A stretch of DNA of 64,000 nucleotides from Actinomadura craniellae (lineage in GTDB: Bacteria > Actinomycetota > Actinomycetes > Streptosporangiales > Streptosporangiaceae), in contig NZ_QLYX01000010.1 of the NCBI RefSeq assembly GCF_003289645.1, forward strand, positions 1 through 64,000, in the 5' to 3' direction. The position numbers were made by a program, and so were the translations under genes. A model generated the notes under the pieces. It had not been told where the DNA came from and did no database searches. It worked only from the letters and a program-made list of their open reading frames with translations. Below are positions 26,001-34,508 of this stretch, piece by piece (positions within the stretch are counted from its first letter, which is position 1; every line of letters begins with the position of its first letter).

Positions 26001-27176
26001 GTGCGGGGGGATCCGGCCGAGCACGGCGTGCGCGTCGGTGACGGTCGGCGCCCCGCCCCGGGTGCGGCCGGGCGGGACCGCGCCGCCCCGGCCGTAGCAG
26101 AGCGGGCCCGGGTCGGCCCCGGCGGAGGCGGGACCGACCTTGAGCGTGCCCTCCGGGGAGAGCCAGGCCATCGAGCCGCCGCCCGCCCCGACCGTCACGA
26201 CGTCGATCATGGGGATCTTGGACGGGTAGCGGCCCACCGACCCCTCGGTGGTCAGCGACGGTTCCCCGTCGAGCACCAGGGCGACGTCGGTGGACGTCCC
26301 GCCGCCGTCCAGGGTGATCACCGAGCCGTGGCCGCCGGTGCGGGCGACCAGCGCCGCGCCCAGCGCCCCGGCGGCCGGCCCGGACAGCACGGTGGTGATC
26401 GGCTGGTGCACGACCTCCTCGGCCGACAGGACGCCCCCGTTGCTCTTCATCACCTGGCAGGGCGGGGCGTCCAGGGCCGCCAGCCGCTCGGCGATCCGGG
26501 CGAGGTAACGCGTCATCGCGGGCTTCACGGCGGCGTCCACCAGGGTGGTGACCGACCGCTCGTACTCGCGGTACTCGCGCAGCACCTCGCACGACAGCGA
26601 CACCACCGCGGCGGGGTGCTCCCGGCGCAGCACCTCGCGCATCCGCAGCTCGTGCGAGGGGTCGGCGTAGGAGTGCAGCAGGCAGACGCCGATCGTGTCG
26701 ACGCCCTGCGCGCGGAACCGGCGGGCGACGGCGACCGCCCCGGCTTCGTCGAAGGGCCGCAGCTCGGCTCCGGTGTGGTCGAGCCGGCCGCCCACGGTGG
26801 CGACCCGGTGCGCCGGGACCAGCCGGGGCGGCTTGACCCAGAAGTAGGAGTTGCCGTACCCGTCGGGCACGCTCTGCCGGGCGATCTCCAGGACGAACTC
26901 GAACCCCTCGGTGGTGATGAGGCCGAGGTCGTCGATCCGGTCCTCCAGCAGCCGGTTGGTGGCCACCGTGGTGCCGTGCGAGAGGGCCGTCACCCGCCCG
27001 CCCAACCGGTCGAGCATCGCGGTCACGCCCGTCATGAAGCCCGCGGCGGGATCGCCCGGGGTGGAGGGCGTCTTGGTGGTGACGATCTCTCCGGTGTCCT
27101 CGTCGAGCGCCACCACGTCGGTGAAGGTGCCGCCCGTGTCGATCCCGATCCGCAGCCGCCGTCCAGCAGAGTCCAT
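23031..27176 (-). CDS. Fused HyuA-HyuB hydantoinase/oxoprolinase
   Basis: 1381 aa joining both subunits of the ATP-dependent N-methylhydantoinase/5-oxoprolinase family. HyuA half (1 to about 700): IGIDTGGTFTDVVALD, LSHGTTVATNRLLE, TLDGGGTSTDVALV. HyuB half (about 770 to the end): RDFPVETMRPGDVFFHNDVY, AFGHHDDIGG, DFTGTSPQAKGPIN. Fusion in one chain is like eukaryotic 5-oxoprolinase. The linker (about 705-765) has abnormal codon use and carries palindromes that look inserted. ATG 27176 (MDSAGRRLRIGID) fits family starts. Substrate may be a hydantoin, oxoproline or related lactam. Confidence 0.88.
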   Translation of the reverse strand: MDSAGRRLRIGIDTGGTFTDVVALDEDTGEIVTTKTPSTPGDPAAGFMTGVTAMLDRLGGRVTALSHGTTVATNRLLEDRIDDLGLITTEGFEFVLEIARQSVPDGYGNSYFWVKPPRLVPAHRVATVGGRLDHTGAELRPFDEAGAVAVARRFRAQGVDTIGVCLLHSYADPSHELRMREVLRREHPAAVVSLSCEVLREYREYERSVTTLVDAAVKPAMTRYLARIAERLAALDAPPCQVMKSNGGVLSAEEVVHQPITTVLSGPAAGALGAALVARTGGHGSVITLDGGGTSTDVALVLDGEPSLTTEGSVGRYPSKIPMIDVVTVGAGGGSMAWLSPEGTLKVGPASAGADPGPLCYGRGGAVPPGRTRGGAPTVTDAHAVLGRIPPHLLGGEIPLDVAAARDGLTALAAELGLSPERCAEGILEISAWNQANALRQITVKRGLDVRDYPMVAFGGSGPLSACRLLDVLGLPAVLVPENPGNLSAFGLLTVDVRNDYVRTFVARDAELDIDRAARVLTDLETEAARALDREGFTPDHRRYARSADLRYAGQAFEVRVPAPDGPVDDAFRAEVVKRFHDVHERLYGYSYRDVTSGVGEVEWVNLRLTGIGPITRPKLPTRPPGDPDPDHARTATRPVHFGAWTDTPIYRRDRLTPGTVIHGPAVIEEFGSTLPLHPGFKITVDPYGTLVITRPDRQPDAEEPDWTDERAADAQRGGQGAAPAPSGLRSGEDREERAIFTATREDGAPKAPRQASEASQANRADSILVEIVEGTLASVEREVETAIARTARSPMIRDAHDFRAGIHDRRLRKLTGRSYSALVHPIARDFPVETMRPGDVFFHNDVYLSEGGIGHLPDLCVTVPVFHGGEVVAFVQAFGHHDDIGGAVPGSMPSAARSAFEEGLMVPPIKLWDQGVPNAAALRIMTRNSRMPDSLAGDLDAECSACLLGARRLGELFDRYGRAAIEACFDAIIDKTTETFRRELLAKIPDGEYVWEDYAEHDGVDPPRLHAQRITLTVDNSAEVPLVLDFTGTSPQAKGPINHAGDYAGGVFLAKWLAPVLRNLADTPERMAELDVNEGVVPLMELRFPEKGTLLTPIFPAPTNARTFVILRLLGVLAGVLAKATGGRMPADQETIRYTGVYGEDDRGPYLMREVLGGGSGGRYYADGEDTVHVVPDSRNIPAEFAEARWPFVVERLGLAVDSGGPGEHRGGLGYEKHLRMLRDARFMSIADRSILACWGVNGGRAGRPFRVTIDPGGPAEREMEGLVDGEPVRAGEVIRIRTTGGGGWGDPLDRDPARVAADVRDGKVSVEGARADYGVVVTVRQAVDGSAAEVRADAAATEALRATLRADRGPAPFFDRGPGFPALSGGAAGAEVDRL
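24880..25060. repeat. Palindrome-rich insert inside the HyuA-HyuB gene
   Basis: It contains a perfect 12-bp inverted repeat (24950-24961 with 24973-24984, 11-nt loop), a GCGCC-TTC-GGCGC hairpin near 24920 and the repeated motif CTCGCTTCGCTCGCTTG. GC is lower than its flanks, and codons such as AGA, TCA, ATT and GTT are used. It keeps the frame open. It looks like a small palindromic element inserted between two domains. Confidence 0.6.
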
Positions 27177-27257
27177 GGCACCCAGGTCTACCGGCCGGTC
27201 ACCGCCGAAAGAACCGTCGAGTCCTGCCAACGGCGGGCCGCCGGTTTGGGCGAGCCG

Positions 27258-27893
27258 TCAGGGGCGGGCCGCCAGGTGGGTCGCCACCTCGCGCAGCGCC
27301 CCCTCCAGCACCTCTGTGGGCTGCGCCCCGGAGACCCCCCACTCCCCTTCGAAGAGGAAGAACGGCACCCCGCTGATGCCCAGCGCGCGGGCCTGGTCCA
27401 GTTCCCGCCGCAGTTCGGCCGCACCCTCGTCGGCGGCCAGCAGGTCGCGCACGGCGGCGGCGTCCAGCCCCGCCTCGGCGGCGAGTTCCGCCAGGGTCGC
27501 GGCGTCCCCGAGGTCGCGGCCCTCGGCGTGCTGGGCGCGGAAGAGCCGGCCGACCACCGCGTCCTGGACGCCCGCGCTCCCGGCCAGCGCGATCACCCGG
27601 TGGGCGTCGAAGGTGTTGACGTGCCAGGCGTCCTCCGGCGCGTACGGCAGCCCCTCGGCGGCGGTCAGCCCGCGCAGCCGCTCGTGCGCCTCGGCGACCC
27701 GCTCGGCGCCGCCGAACTTGTCGGCCAGGTGCGCCGCGGCGGGGACGGCGGCGGCCGGGGCGGTGGGGTCGAGCTGGAAGGGGCGCCAGGTCACCGTCAC
27801 GTCGCCGGCGAAGCGCTCCGTCGCGGCCGCGAAGCGGGCCCGGCCGAGGTAGCACCAGGGGCAGACCAGGTCGGAAAAGATCTCTACGTTCAC
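27258..27893 (-). CDS. DsbA family oxidoreductase (FrnE-like)
   Basis: 211-aa thioredoxin-fold protein with the active site CPWCY at about residues 11-15 and the cis-Pro region ISGVPFFLF. The sequence YAPEDAWHVNTFDAHRVIALA is typical of the FrnE/2-hydroxychromene isomerase-like cytoplasmic branch. There is no signal peptide. GTG 27893 (VNVEIFSDLVCPWC) is chosen because the family begins at this point. Located 81 nt upstream of the hydantoinase. Confidence 0.88.
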   Translation of the reverse strand: MNVEIFSDLVCPWCYLGRARFAAATERFAGDVTVTWRPFQLDPTAPAAAVPAAAHLADKFGGAERVAEAHERLRGLTAAEGLPYAPEDAWHVNTFDAHRVIALAGSAGVQDAVVGRLFRAQHAEGRDLGDAATLAELAAEAGLDAAAVRDLLAADEGAAELRRELDQARALGISGVPFFLFEGEWGVSGAQPTEVLEGALREVATHLAARP

Positions 27894-28013
27894 ACCGGAG
27901 CCCAACCTGCTCGGGAGTGCCGGCATTCCCGGTGGCGGGTCCCGGCTAGGCTGGCCGCCGGCCTGCGTGCAGGCCGCACCTCTTGACGAACACACCTCAC
28001 CGGGAGCCTTGCG

Positions 28014-28388
28014 ATGGCGCTTGAACGGCCCGAGATCGATTTCCCCGAGGGCGAGCCGCCCACGTACCTCGACATCACCGACATCACGGTCGGCGACGGC
28101 CCGGAGGCCGTCAAGGGCTCCACGGTCTCCGTGCACTACCTGGGCGTGTCCTTCTCCACCGGCGAGGAGTTCGACGCCTCCTGGAACCGCGGCCAGGCCT
28201 TCGAGTTCCCGCTCGGCGGAGGCCGCGTGATCAAGGGCTGGGACATGGGCGTGGCCGGCATGAAGGTCGGCGGCCGGCGCAAGCTGGTCATCCCGCCCCA
28301 CCTGGCCTACGGCGACCGCAGCCCCAGCCCGGCCATCAAGCCAGGCGAAACCCTCATCTTCGTAGTCGACCTGCTCGCTGTGAACTAA
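28014..28388 (+). CDS. FKBP-type peptidyl-prolyl isomerase
   Basis: 124 aa, single cytoplasmic FKBP domain. Core motifs: VSVHYLGVSFSTGEEFDASW, FPLGGGRVIKGWDMGVAGMKVGG and LVIPPHLAYGDR. It accelerates proline cis-trans isomerisation in protein folding. GGGAG precedes the ATG. A perfect GGCCTGC-GT-GCAGGCC palindrome (27960-27975) lies in its upstream region. It ends 7 nt from the convergent nitrilase gene. Confidence 0.93.
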   Translation: MALERPEIDFPEGEPPTYLDITDITVGDGPEAVKGSTVSVHYLGVSFSTGEEFDASWNRGQAFEFPLGGGRVIKGWDMGVAGMKVGGRRKLVIPPHLAYGDRSPSPAIKPGETLIFVVDLLAVN

Positions 28389-28395
28389 CCCCTCT

Positions 28396-29295
28396 TCATC
28401 CGTAGGGGAAGGGCGTGGCCGCCGGGCCGAGGAGTTCGGCGGCGTGCCGCCCGTACAGCTCCAGGTTGCGTTCGGCGAGGTGGTCGAAGGACTGCGGGAC
28501 CGACGAGCCGGGGCTGAGCGCGGCCATCGCGGTCGCCGGGTCGAGCCGGGCCGTGATCCAGCATTCCTGGGTCGCGGCCCGGGCCACCACTTCGGCGGTC
28601 GGCGTCACGATCAGCGAGTTGCCGAAGTAGAGTGTGCCGCCCGGATCGGCCCCCACCGCGTTGGCGCCCACCACGTAGACATGGTTGTCGTAGGCGCGGG
28701 CCCGGGTGGTCAGTTCCCAGATGTCGGCCGGGCGCAGCAGTGCCGACGGGCGGCAGATCACCTCGGCGCCCCGCACGGCCTGGATGCGCCACAGTTCGGG
28801 GAAGTCGCCGTCGAAGCAGATGGCCATCCCGATCCGGCCCAGGTCGGTGTCGGCCACGCACACCTCGCCGCCGGGCGTCACCCAGCCGCCGCGGCGGGCG
28901 TCCTCGACGCCGAACGGGTGTGTCTTGCGGTACACCCCGAGCAGGTCGCCGCCCGGGCCGACCAGCACCGCCGCGTTGTGCACCACCTCGGGCCGGGCGC
29001 CCCGTTCGTAGGTGCCGAAGCACAGGTGCACGCCCAGGTCGCGGGCCGTCTCCTGGAGTGGCTCGGCGATCGGTCCGGGCAGCGGCGACACCAGTGACCA
29101 CAGCTCGGCCGTGGGCAGGCCGGGGACGAAACCGGTCGTGCACGACTCGGGCAGCACCACCAGTTCGGCGCCGGTGGCCTCGACGCACCGCCGGACGAGA
29201 TCGGCCGCCCGCTCCTGGTTGGCCCGGACCGATGCGGCGGTCAGCGGCCCGGGGGCGGGCGCGAACTGCACCGCGGCGGCGGTGAAGGCCCTCAT
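28396..29295 (-). CDS. Nitrilase-superfamily amidohydrolase
   Basis: 299 aa with the triad in LPESCTTGF (Glu), YRKTHPFGVE (Lys) and AICFDGDFPEL (Cys). The long C-terminal extension after ARLDPATAMA is typical of aliphatic amidase/N-carbamoyl-amino-acid hydrolase-like members. The substrate cannot be named. It lies downstream of a CoxG-like gene, and amide hydrolysis would suit nucleobase breakdown (malonamate or ureido acids). That link is only an inference. Confidence 0.82.
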   Translation of the reverse strand: MRAFTAAAVQFAPAPGPLTAASVRANQERAADLVRRCVEATGAELVVLPESCTTGFVPGLPTAELWSLVSPLPGPIAEPLQETARDLGVHLCFGTYERGARPEVVHNAAVLVGPGGDLLGVYRKTHPFGVEDARRGGWVTPGGEVCVADTDLGRIGMAICFDGDFPELWRIQAVRGAEVICRPSALLRPADIWELTTRARAYDNHVYVVGANAVGADPGGTLYFGNSLIVTPTAEVVARAATQECWITARLDPATAMAALSPGSSVPQSFDHLAERNLELYGRHAAELLGPAATPFPYG

Positions 29296-29339
29296 GACCG
29301 GGGTCCGGTGGAGAAGCTCATGGTTCCAGTGTGCCCCGG

Positions 29340-29966
29340 TCAGCGGCGCGACCGGCGGCCCAGCGCGTACCCGAGGAGGACGCCGGCGAGCGCGGTCAGA
29401 CCGCCCGCCGCGAAGGCCGCCAGCGGCGGGGCGGGGCGCGCGGCGACGGGGGCCGCGTAGACGGTGCCGGGGACCGGTTCGGCCGGGGCGGCGGGCGCGG
29501 CGGGCGCGACCGGTTCGGCGGGGGCGGTGAAGGTGCGCTCGACGGCGGCGAAGAACTCGCCGGCCGTCCGCCGGGCGACGGTGCCGAGCATCCGCTGGCC
29601 GACCCCGCCGATCATGCCGCCCACCACGGCGTCGGCGTCGTAGTCGACCCGGGTGCCGGTGTCGGCCTCCGACAGCCGTACGGTGACGGTGGCGTCGACC
29701 GTGCCGGGGGCTCCCTCGCCCTGGGCGCGTAGCACGAACGAGTGCGGCGGTCGCTGGTCCGACAGCGCGACCCGGCCCACGTAGGTGCCCTTGATCGACG
29801 CGACCCCGGCGGAGACGGTCATCTCGTAGGTGTCGGTGCCCAGCGCCTCCAGCCGGCTGCAGCCGGGGATCGTCCGGGCCAGCACGGCGGGGTCCTGCAG
29901 GGCGTCCCAGACCCGGGGCGGCGGGGCCGCGACGGTGGCGCTGCCGGTGACCTTCATGCTGTGCAT
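29340..29966 (-). CDS. CoxG-like SRPBCC protein with C-terminal membrane anchor
   Basis: 208 aa. The SRPBCC/CoxG domain occupies residues 4 to about 150 (VWDALQDPAVLARTIPGCSRLEALGTDTY, then DYDADAVVGGMIGGVGQRML). A Pro/Ala-rich spacer leads to a hydrophobic anchor, LAAFAAGGLTALAGVLLGYA, and a basic tail. CoxG-like proteins accompany CoxL-type molybdenum hydroxylases and tie the machinery to the membrane. Start 29966 (MHSMKVTG) is supported by GGGGGAG upstream; an ATG at 29957 is possible. Confidence 0.83.
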   Translation of the reverse strand: MHSMKVTGSATVAAPPPRVWDALQDPAVLARTIPGCSRLEALGTDTYEMTVSAGVASIKGTYVGRVALSDQRPPHSFVLRAQGEGAPGTVDATVTVRLSEADTGTRVDYDADAVVGGMIGGVGQRMLGTVARRTAGEFFAAVERTFTAPAEPVAPAAPAAPAEPVPGTVYAAPVAARPAPPLAAFAAGGLTALAGVLLGYALGRRSRR

Positions 29967-30142
29967 CCAAACACTCCCCCCGGAGGGGGCGAAGGGCAAC
30001 TCCTGCCCAACGGCTGCGGATCGCGTTGTCAGGTGCGCCTTGGCCGTCCGGACGTGATCAGATATGCCTGGCGTACAAACTTTTGTCCGCATCCGCGCGT
30101 CAACCGATGCGTACGTTCACCTGCGTTCGAGAGGGTCGGTCG

Positions 30143-31000
30143 ATGCGAGGGAAGATCCCGCTGGTCTCCTGTGCGGTCGCCGCCGTGCTCGGCGTCGCCG
30201 CGGGCGTGCAGCCCGAGATCAGGACGGCGGTCGCGACGGCCGAGGAGGGGCCGACGACGCGGGAGCGGCTGGTGGCCGCCTTCGCCGACCAGACCTGGCC
30301 CACGCCCAGGCCCGGTTCCTGGACGCCGGCCAGGCCCGCCCCGGACGGGCTGCCGCCGGTCATCCGGCGGATCAACACCCAGGAGAAGGTCGTCTTCCTG
30401 ACGATCGACGACGGCTACGAGTACGACGCCGAGTTCGTGGAGATCGTCCGCCGCGAGAAGGTCCCGATCCTGACCTTCCTGACGTCGACGTACGTCAAGG
30501 GGTACGGCCAGTACTTCTGGGCGCTGCGCAACGCCGGCTCCCAGATGGAGAACCACACCGTCAGCCACCCCAACCTGGCCGGGCTGGCGCTGGAGGGGCA
30601 GAAGAAGCAGATCTGCGGGGCCTCCGACACCATCGCCCAGCAGTACGGGCGGCGCCCGCAGATCCTGCGCCCGCCGTTCGGCAGCATGAACGAGATCACC
30701 CGGCAGGCGGCCCGCGACTGCGGGATCAAGTCGATCCTGATGTGGACCTCGGAGTTCTACAACGGCACCACCTCGCCGAGCGGGGTGCACAACCAGTTCG
30801 TGCACGGCGACGGCGGCACCAACGTGATCAAGCCCGGCGACGTCATCCTGATGCACTACCGCAAGGGCCTGGCCGCCGACTTCAGGTGGATCCTCCAGCA
30901 GATCAGGCAGGCGGGTTTCCGGCCGGCGGCGGTGGAGAACTACCTGCCCCGCTCGCTGGGCGGCAACGCCCCCGACCCCGCCCCCAAGCCCGCCGGCTGA
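30143..31000 (+). CDS. Secreted polysaccharide deacetylase
   Basis: 285 aa with an N-terminal signal segment (MRGKIPLVSCAVAAVLGVAAG). The NodB domain has TIDDGYEYD (the Asp pair), MENHTVSHPNLAG (the metal histidines), LRPPFGSMN and MHYRKG near the end. It probably removes acetyl groups from peptidoglycan or another wall glycan. An in-frame ATG at 30107 is a less likely start. Convergent with the SDR gene, 17 bp away. Confidence 0.88.
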   Translation: MRGKIPLVSCAVAAVLGVAAGVQPEIRTAVATAEEGPTTRERLVAAFADQTWPTPRPGSWTPARPAPDGLPPVIRRINTQEKVVFLTIDDGYEYDAEFVEIVRREKVPILTFLTSTYVKGYGQYFWALRNAGSQMENHTVSHPNLAGLALEGQKKQICGASDTIAQQYGRRPQILRPPFGSMNEITRQAARDCGIKSILMWTSEFYNGTTSPSGVHNQFVHGDGGTNVIKPGDVILMHYRKGLAADFRWILQQIRQAGFRPAAVENYLPRSLGGNAPDPAPKPAG

Positions 31001-31017
31001 CGCCGGCCGCGGGGCCG

Positions 31018-31941
31018 TCAGGCGGGGGCGAAGGCGTAGCGGACGCCGGTGCGGGTCTCGGACAGTTCCCACAGCGCGCGGGCGGCCTCGGCGTGGCGGA
31101 GCACGCGGTCCCGGGTGCGGACGGCGGGGGCGCCGTAGAACTTGAGCGGGCTGCCCGGGGCGACGTAGGAACCACCGGGGACGTCCGGATCGGTCGCGGC
31201 GTACAGCGGGAACCGGGCGCCGTCGGCGACGGGGCGGAACGCCAGCCGGAGCATGAGGGCGATCATGGTGTGGTAGGCCCGGCCGCGGCCGGCGTTGGCG
31301 CCGCCGGTGAGGATGCCGGTGCGGCAGACGCAGGGGGCGGCGGCGACGCTGCGCAGCCGGTCGCCGGCCCGGCGCTGCAGTTCCAGCGCGAAGTACAGGT
31401 TGGCCCGCTTGGACCGGGCGTAGGCCGCGAAGGTGTTGTAGCGGCCGCCGCCGGTGGGGTCCAGCCGGGCCGGGTCGAACCGGGCGAAGCGGTGGCCCTC
31501 GCTGCCGAGGGTGACCACCCGGGGGTCGGGGGCGGCGAGCAGCCGGGGCAGCAGCAACCCGGTGAGCGCGAACGGGCCGAGGTGGTTGACGCCGAACTGC
31601 GACTCGAACCCGTCGGCGGTCCGGGCGAACGGCACCGTGGAGATCCCGGCGTTGTTGACCAGCAGGTCGAGCCGTTCGTGGTCCCACCCGGCGGCGAACG
31701 CGCGGATCGAGGACAGGTCCGCGAGGTCCACCTGGCGCGCCTCCGCCCGGGCGCCGGGGACCTCGGCGCGCAGCCGCTCCACCGCGGCCCGGCCGCGCTC
31801 GAGGCTGCGGCAGGCCAGGACGACGTGGGCGCCCTGGCGGGCGAGTTCGGTGGCCGTGACCTCGCCGAGGCCGGAGTTGGCGCCGGTCACCACGGCGACG
31901 CGGCCGGACTGGTCGGGAATGGACGCGAAGCTCCGGGCCAC
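31018..31941 (-). CDS. SDR family oxidoreductase (retinol-dehydrogenase-like)
   Basis: 307-aa Rossmann enzyme. It has the cofactor loop VTGANSGLGE, NNAG at the end of strand 4 and the catalytic YARSK. The pattern with GFESQFGVNHLGPFALTGLLLP is that of the protochlorophyllide/retinol dehydrogenase-like group common in actinomycetes. NADP preference is likely from the following CRSLERG. GTG 31941 is chosen for the GGAGGG before it. Substrate unknown. Confidence 0.87.
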   Translation of the reverse strand: MARSFASIPDQSGRVAVVTGANSGLGEVTATELARQGAHVVLACRSLERGRAAVERLRAEVPGARAEARQVDLADLSSIRAFAAGWDHERLDLLVNNAGISTVPFARTADGFESQFGVNHLGPFALTGLLLPRLLAAPDPRVVTLGSEGHRFARFDPARLDPTGGGRYNTFAAYARSKRANLYFALELQRRAGDRLRSVAAAPCVCRTGILTGGANAGRGRAYHTMIALMLRLAFRPVADGARFPLYAATDPDVPGGSYVAPGSPLKFYGAPAVRTRDRVLRHAEAARALWELSETRTGVRYAFAPA

Positions 31942-32114
31942 GGCGTTCCCTCCGTACGCGGCACCGGAACCCGGCACCGTTCCTGATCACTCGGCCCCAA
32001 AATGCCACACGATCTTCCCGGCTCCAATCCCCCGCCCGCCGAAACCAGGGGGAACGGGCGTGCCGAAACGATCACGACTGCCGACGGCAACGTGATCGTC
32101 ATCCGGGAGGTGCT

Positions 32115-34508
32115 TCAGAGCCGCAGGGACGGGTCGGTCCCGGCGCGCAGGCGGAGGTGGAACAGGTCGTCCGGGGAGATCGGCATGGCGTCGACCCGGA
32201 TGCCCTCGGCGTCCTCGATCGCGGCGGCGAGCACGGCCGAGACGGGGATGACGCCCGCCTCCCCGGCGCCCTTGATGCCCAGCGGGTTGAGCGGCGACGG
32301 GGTCTCCAGGTGGTCGGTCTCGATCCGCGGGATCTCGGTGGCGTAGGGCATCAGGAAGTCCATGAAGGACGCGTTCAGCAACTGGCCCGCCGGGTCGTAG
32401 GCCATCCGCTCGTACAGCGCGCCGCCGATGCCCTGGGCGACGCCGCCGTGGATCTGGCCCTCGACGATACGCGGGTTGATCATGCGGCCGCAGTCGTGGA
32501 CCACCGCGTACCGCAGGATGCGGATCTCGGCCGTGTCGGGGTCGGTCTCCACGACGGCGGCGTGCATCCCGGCGGCGAAGGTGGAACGGACCGGGGAGTA
32601 GTAGTCGCGGCCCTCCAGCCCGGGCTCGTCGCCCGGGGCGACCGGCGGGGCGGCGGGGTCGGCGGGCGCCGCGAACTGGGTGGCGCGCTGCGCCTCGGCG
32701 TCGAAGGCGTAGCGCAGCGGGTTGGCCAGCACCGCCACCGTGCGCAGCGGGATCGCCGCGGTCGCGTCCCCCTTGACGTGCACCGTGCCGTCGGTGATCT
32801 GCAGGTCCCCGGGGTCGGCCTCCAGCGCGTCCCCGGCGATCCGCAGCGCCTTGTCGCGCACCTTCCGGGCGGCCAGCGCGACGGCGTTGCCGCTCATCAC
32901 CGCGGCCCGGGAGGCGAACGTGCCCACCGCGTAGCCGAACCGCCGGGTGTCGCCGGTGGTCACGTACACGTCCTCGATCGGCACGCCCAGTTCGGCGGCC
33001 ACGATCTGCGCGAACACGGTCTGGTGCCCCTGCCCCTGGGAGGTCAGGCCGGTCGAGACGTGCACCCGGCCGGCCGTGTCGACCTCCACGTGCCCGCCCT
33101 CGTAGGGGCCCACCCCGGTGCCTTCGACGTAGCAGCCCAGCCCGATGCCGATCCGGCGGCCCCGCGACCGGGCGGCCTCCCGCAGCTCGGCGAAGGAGTC
33201 CCAGCCGATCAGGGCGAGGGTCTTGCGCAGCATCTCCGGGTAGTCGCCGGAGTCGTAGATCAGCGGACGGCCGTCCTGGAAGGTCAGGCCCTGGTCGTAG
33301 GGGAACTCCTCGGGCTGGATGAAGTTCGCGGCCCGTACCTGCGCCCGGTCGCGGCCCAGGTGCCGGGCGATCCGGTCCATCGTCCGCTCCATGCAGAACA
33401 CGCCCTGCGGGCGGCCGGCGCCCCGGTACGGGGTGACGATCACCGTGTTGGTGTAGAGGCTGGTGAACTCCACCCGGTAGGCGCCTGGTTTGTACGGCCC
33501 CAGCAACTGGGTCGAGGTGATGATCGGCACGATGATGCCGTACGGGGTGTAGGCGCCGTGGTCGTGCAGGATGCGCACGTCCAGCCCCAGCAGCCGGCCC
33601 TCGTCGTCGAAACCCACCCGGACGAACTGCACCTGGCCGCGCTCGTGCGCCGACGCCACGAAGTGCTCCCGGCGGTCCTCGGTCCACTTGATCTCGCGGT
33701 CCAGCAGCCGGGCCGCCCAGGGCACCAGCACCTCCTCCGGCCAGGGGTGCACGATCTTCACCCCGAAGCCGCCGCCCACGTCCGGGGCGATCACCTCCAC
33801 CTTGCCGGGGGGCAGGCCCAGCCGGGCCGCCACCGCCATCCGCACGCTGGTGGAGGTCTGGGTGGAGGAGTAGACCCGCAACGACTCGTCGGCCGCGTCC
33901 CACCGGGCGTACACCCCCCGCCCCTCCAGCGGGGTGGACGCGCTGCGCTCGATGTCCAGCCGGAACTCCAGCACGTGCGGGGCGGCCTCGATCGCCGCCG
34001 GGGCGGCCCCCACCTCCTGGACCAGGTGGGCGCCCACGTTGCCCGGCACGTCCTCGTGCACCAGCCGCTCCGCGGCGGCGGCGTTCTCGATCCCGACCAC
34101 CGGGGGCAGCGGCTCGTAGTCGACGCGGATCAGCTCCGCCGCGTCCTCGGCCAGGTACCGGTCGCGGGCGACGACCATGACGATCGGCTCGCCGACGTGC
34201 CGCACCACGTCCCGGGCCAGCGGCAGCCCGGTGCGGCCGTGGGTCATCGCCGGGTGCGGGATCAGCAGCGGCAGCGGGTCGCCCACCCCGCCCGGCAGGT
34301 CCTCCCAGGTGTAGATCGCGACGAGCCCCTCGACGTCCACCGCGGCGGACAGGTCGATGTCGAGGATGCGGGCGTGCGCGTGCGGCGACCGGACGAACGC
34401 CGCCGCCAGCGCGTCCCGGCCCAGGTCGTCGAGGAACCGGCCGCCGCCGGTGAGCAGCCGGGGGTCCTCCCGCCGCTCGATCGGCTCCCCGAACAGTGAG
34501 GTGGTCAT
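32115..34508 (-). CDS. Molybdenum hydroxylase large (Mo-binding) subunit
   Basis: 797 aa of the xanthine dehydrogenase/CoxL family. It starts FGEPIERREDPRLLTGGGRFLDD. Mo-cofactor motifs are APDVGGGFGVK, PYRGAGRPQG and IKGAGEAG, whose Glu is the catalytic base. The loop is PYRGAGRP, not the AYRCSFR of carbon monoxide dehydrogenase, so CO oxidation is unlikely. It hydroxylates a heteroaromatic or aldehyde. The coupled RutG-like permease suggests a pyrimidine (uracil to barbiturate) or a purine. It overlaps the small subunit by 4 bases. Confidence 0.9.
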   Translation of the reverse strand: MTTSLFGEPIERREDPRLLTGGGRFLDDLGRDALAAAFVRSPHAHARILDIDLSAAVDVEGLVAIYTWEDLPGGVGDPLPLLIPHPAMTHGRTGLPLARDVVRHVGEPIVMVVARDRYLAEDAAELIRVDYEPLPPVVGIENAAAAERLVHEDVPGNVGAHLVQEVGAAPAAIEAAPHVLEFRLDIERSASTPLEGRGVYARWDAADESLRVYSSTQTSTSVRMAVAARLGLPPGKVEVIAPDVGGGFGVKIVHPWPEEVLVPWAARLLDREIKWTEDRREHFVASAHERGQVQFVRVGFDDEGRLLGLDVRILHDHGAYTPYGIIVPIITSTQLLGPYKPGAYRVEFTSLYTNTVIVTPYRGAGRPQGVFCMERTMDRIARHLGRDRAQVRAANFIQPEEFPYDQGLTFQDGRPLIYDSGDYPEMLRKTLALIGWDSFAELREAARSRGRRIGIGLGCYVEGTGVGPYEGGHVEVDTAGRVHVSTGLTSQGQGHQTVFAQIVAAELGVPIEDVYVTTGDTRRFGYAVGTFASRAAVMSGNAVALAARKVRDKALRIAGDALEADPGDLQITDGTVHVKGDATAAIPLRTVAVLANPLRYAFDAEAQRATQFAAPADPAAPPVAPGDEPGLEGRDYYSPVRSTFAAGMHAAVVETDPDTAEIRILRYAVVHDCGRMINPRIVEGQIHGGVAQGIGGALYERMAYDPAGQLLNASFMDFLMPYATEIPRIETDHLETPSPLNPLGIKGAGEAGVIPVSAVLAAAIEDAEGIRVDAMPISPDDLFHLRLRAGTDPSLRL

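Noticed and set aside
25425-27986. 853-codon plus-strand frame antisense to the hydantoinase
   Set aside because: Gly/Val/Arg-rich composition without domain signatures; the minus-strand gene is clear.
32157-34499. 780-codon plus-strand frame antisense to the Mo-hydroxylase large subunit
   Set aside because: A GC-driven shadow with no recognisable motif.
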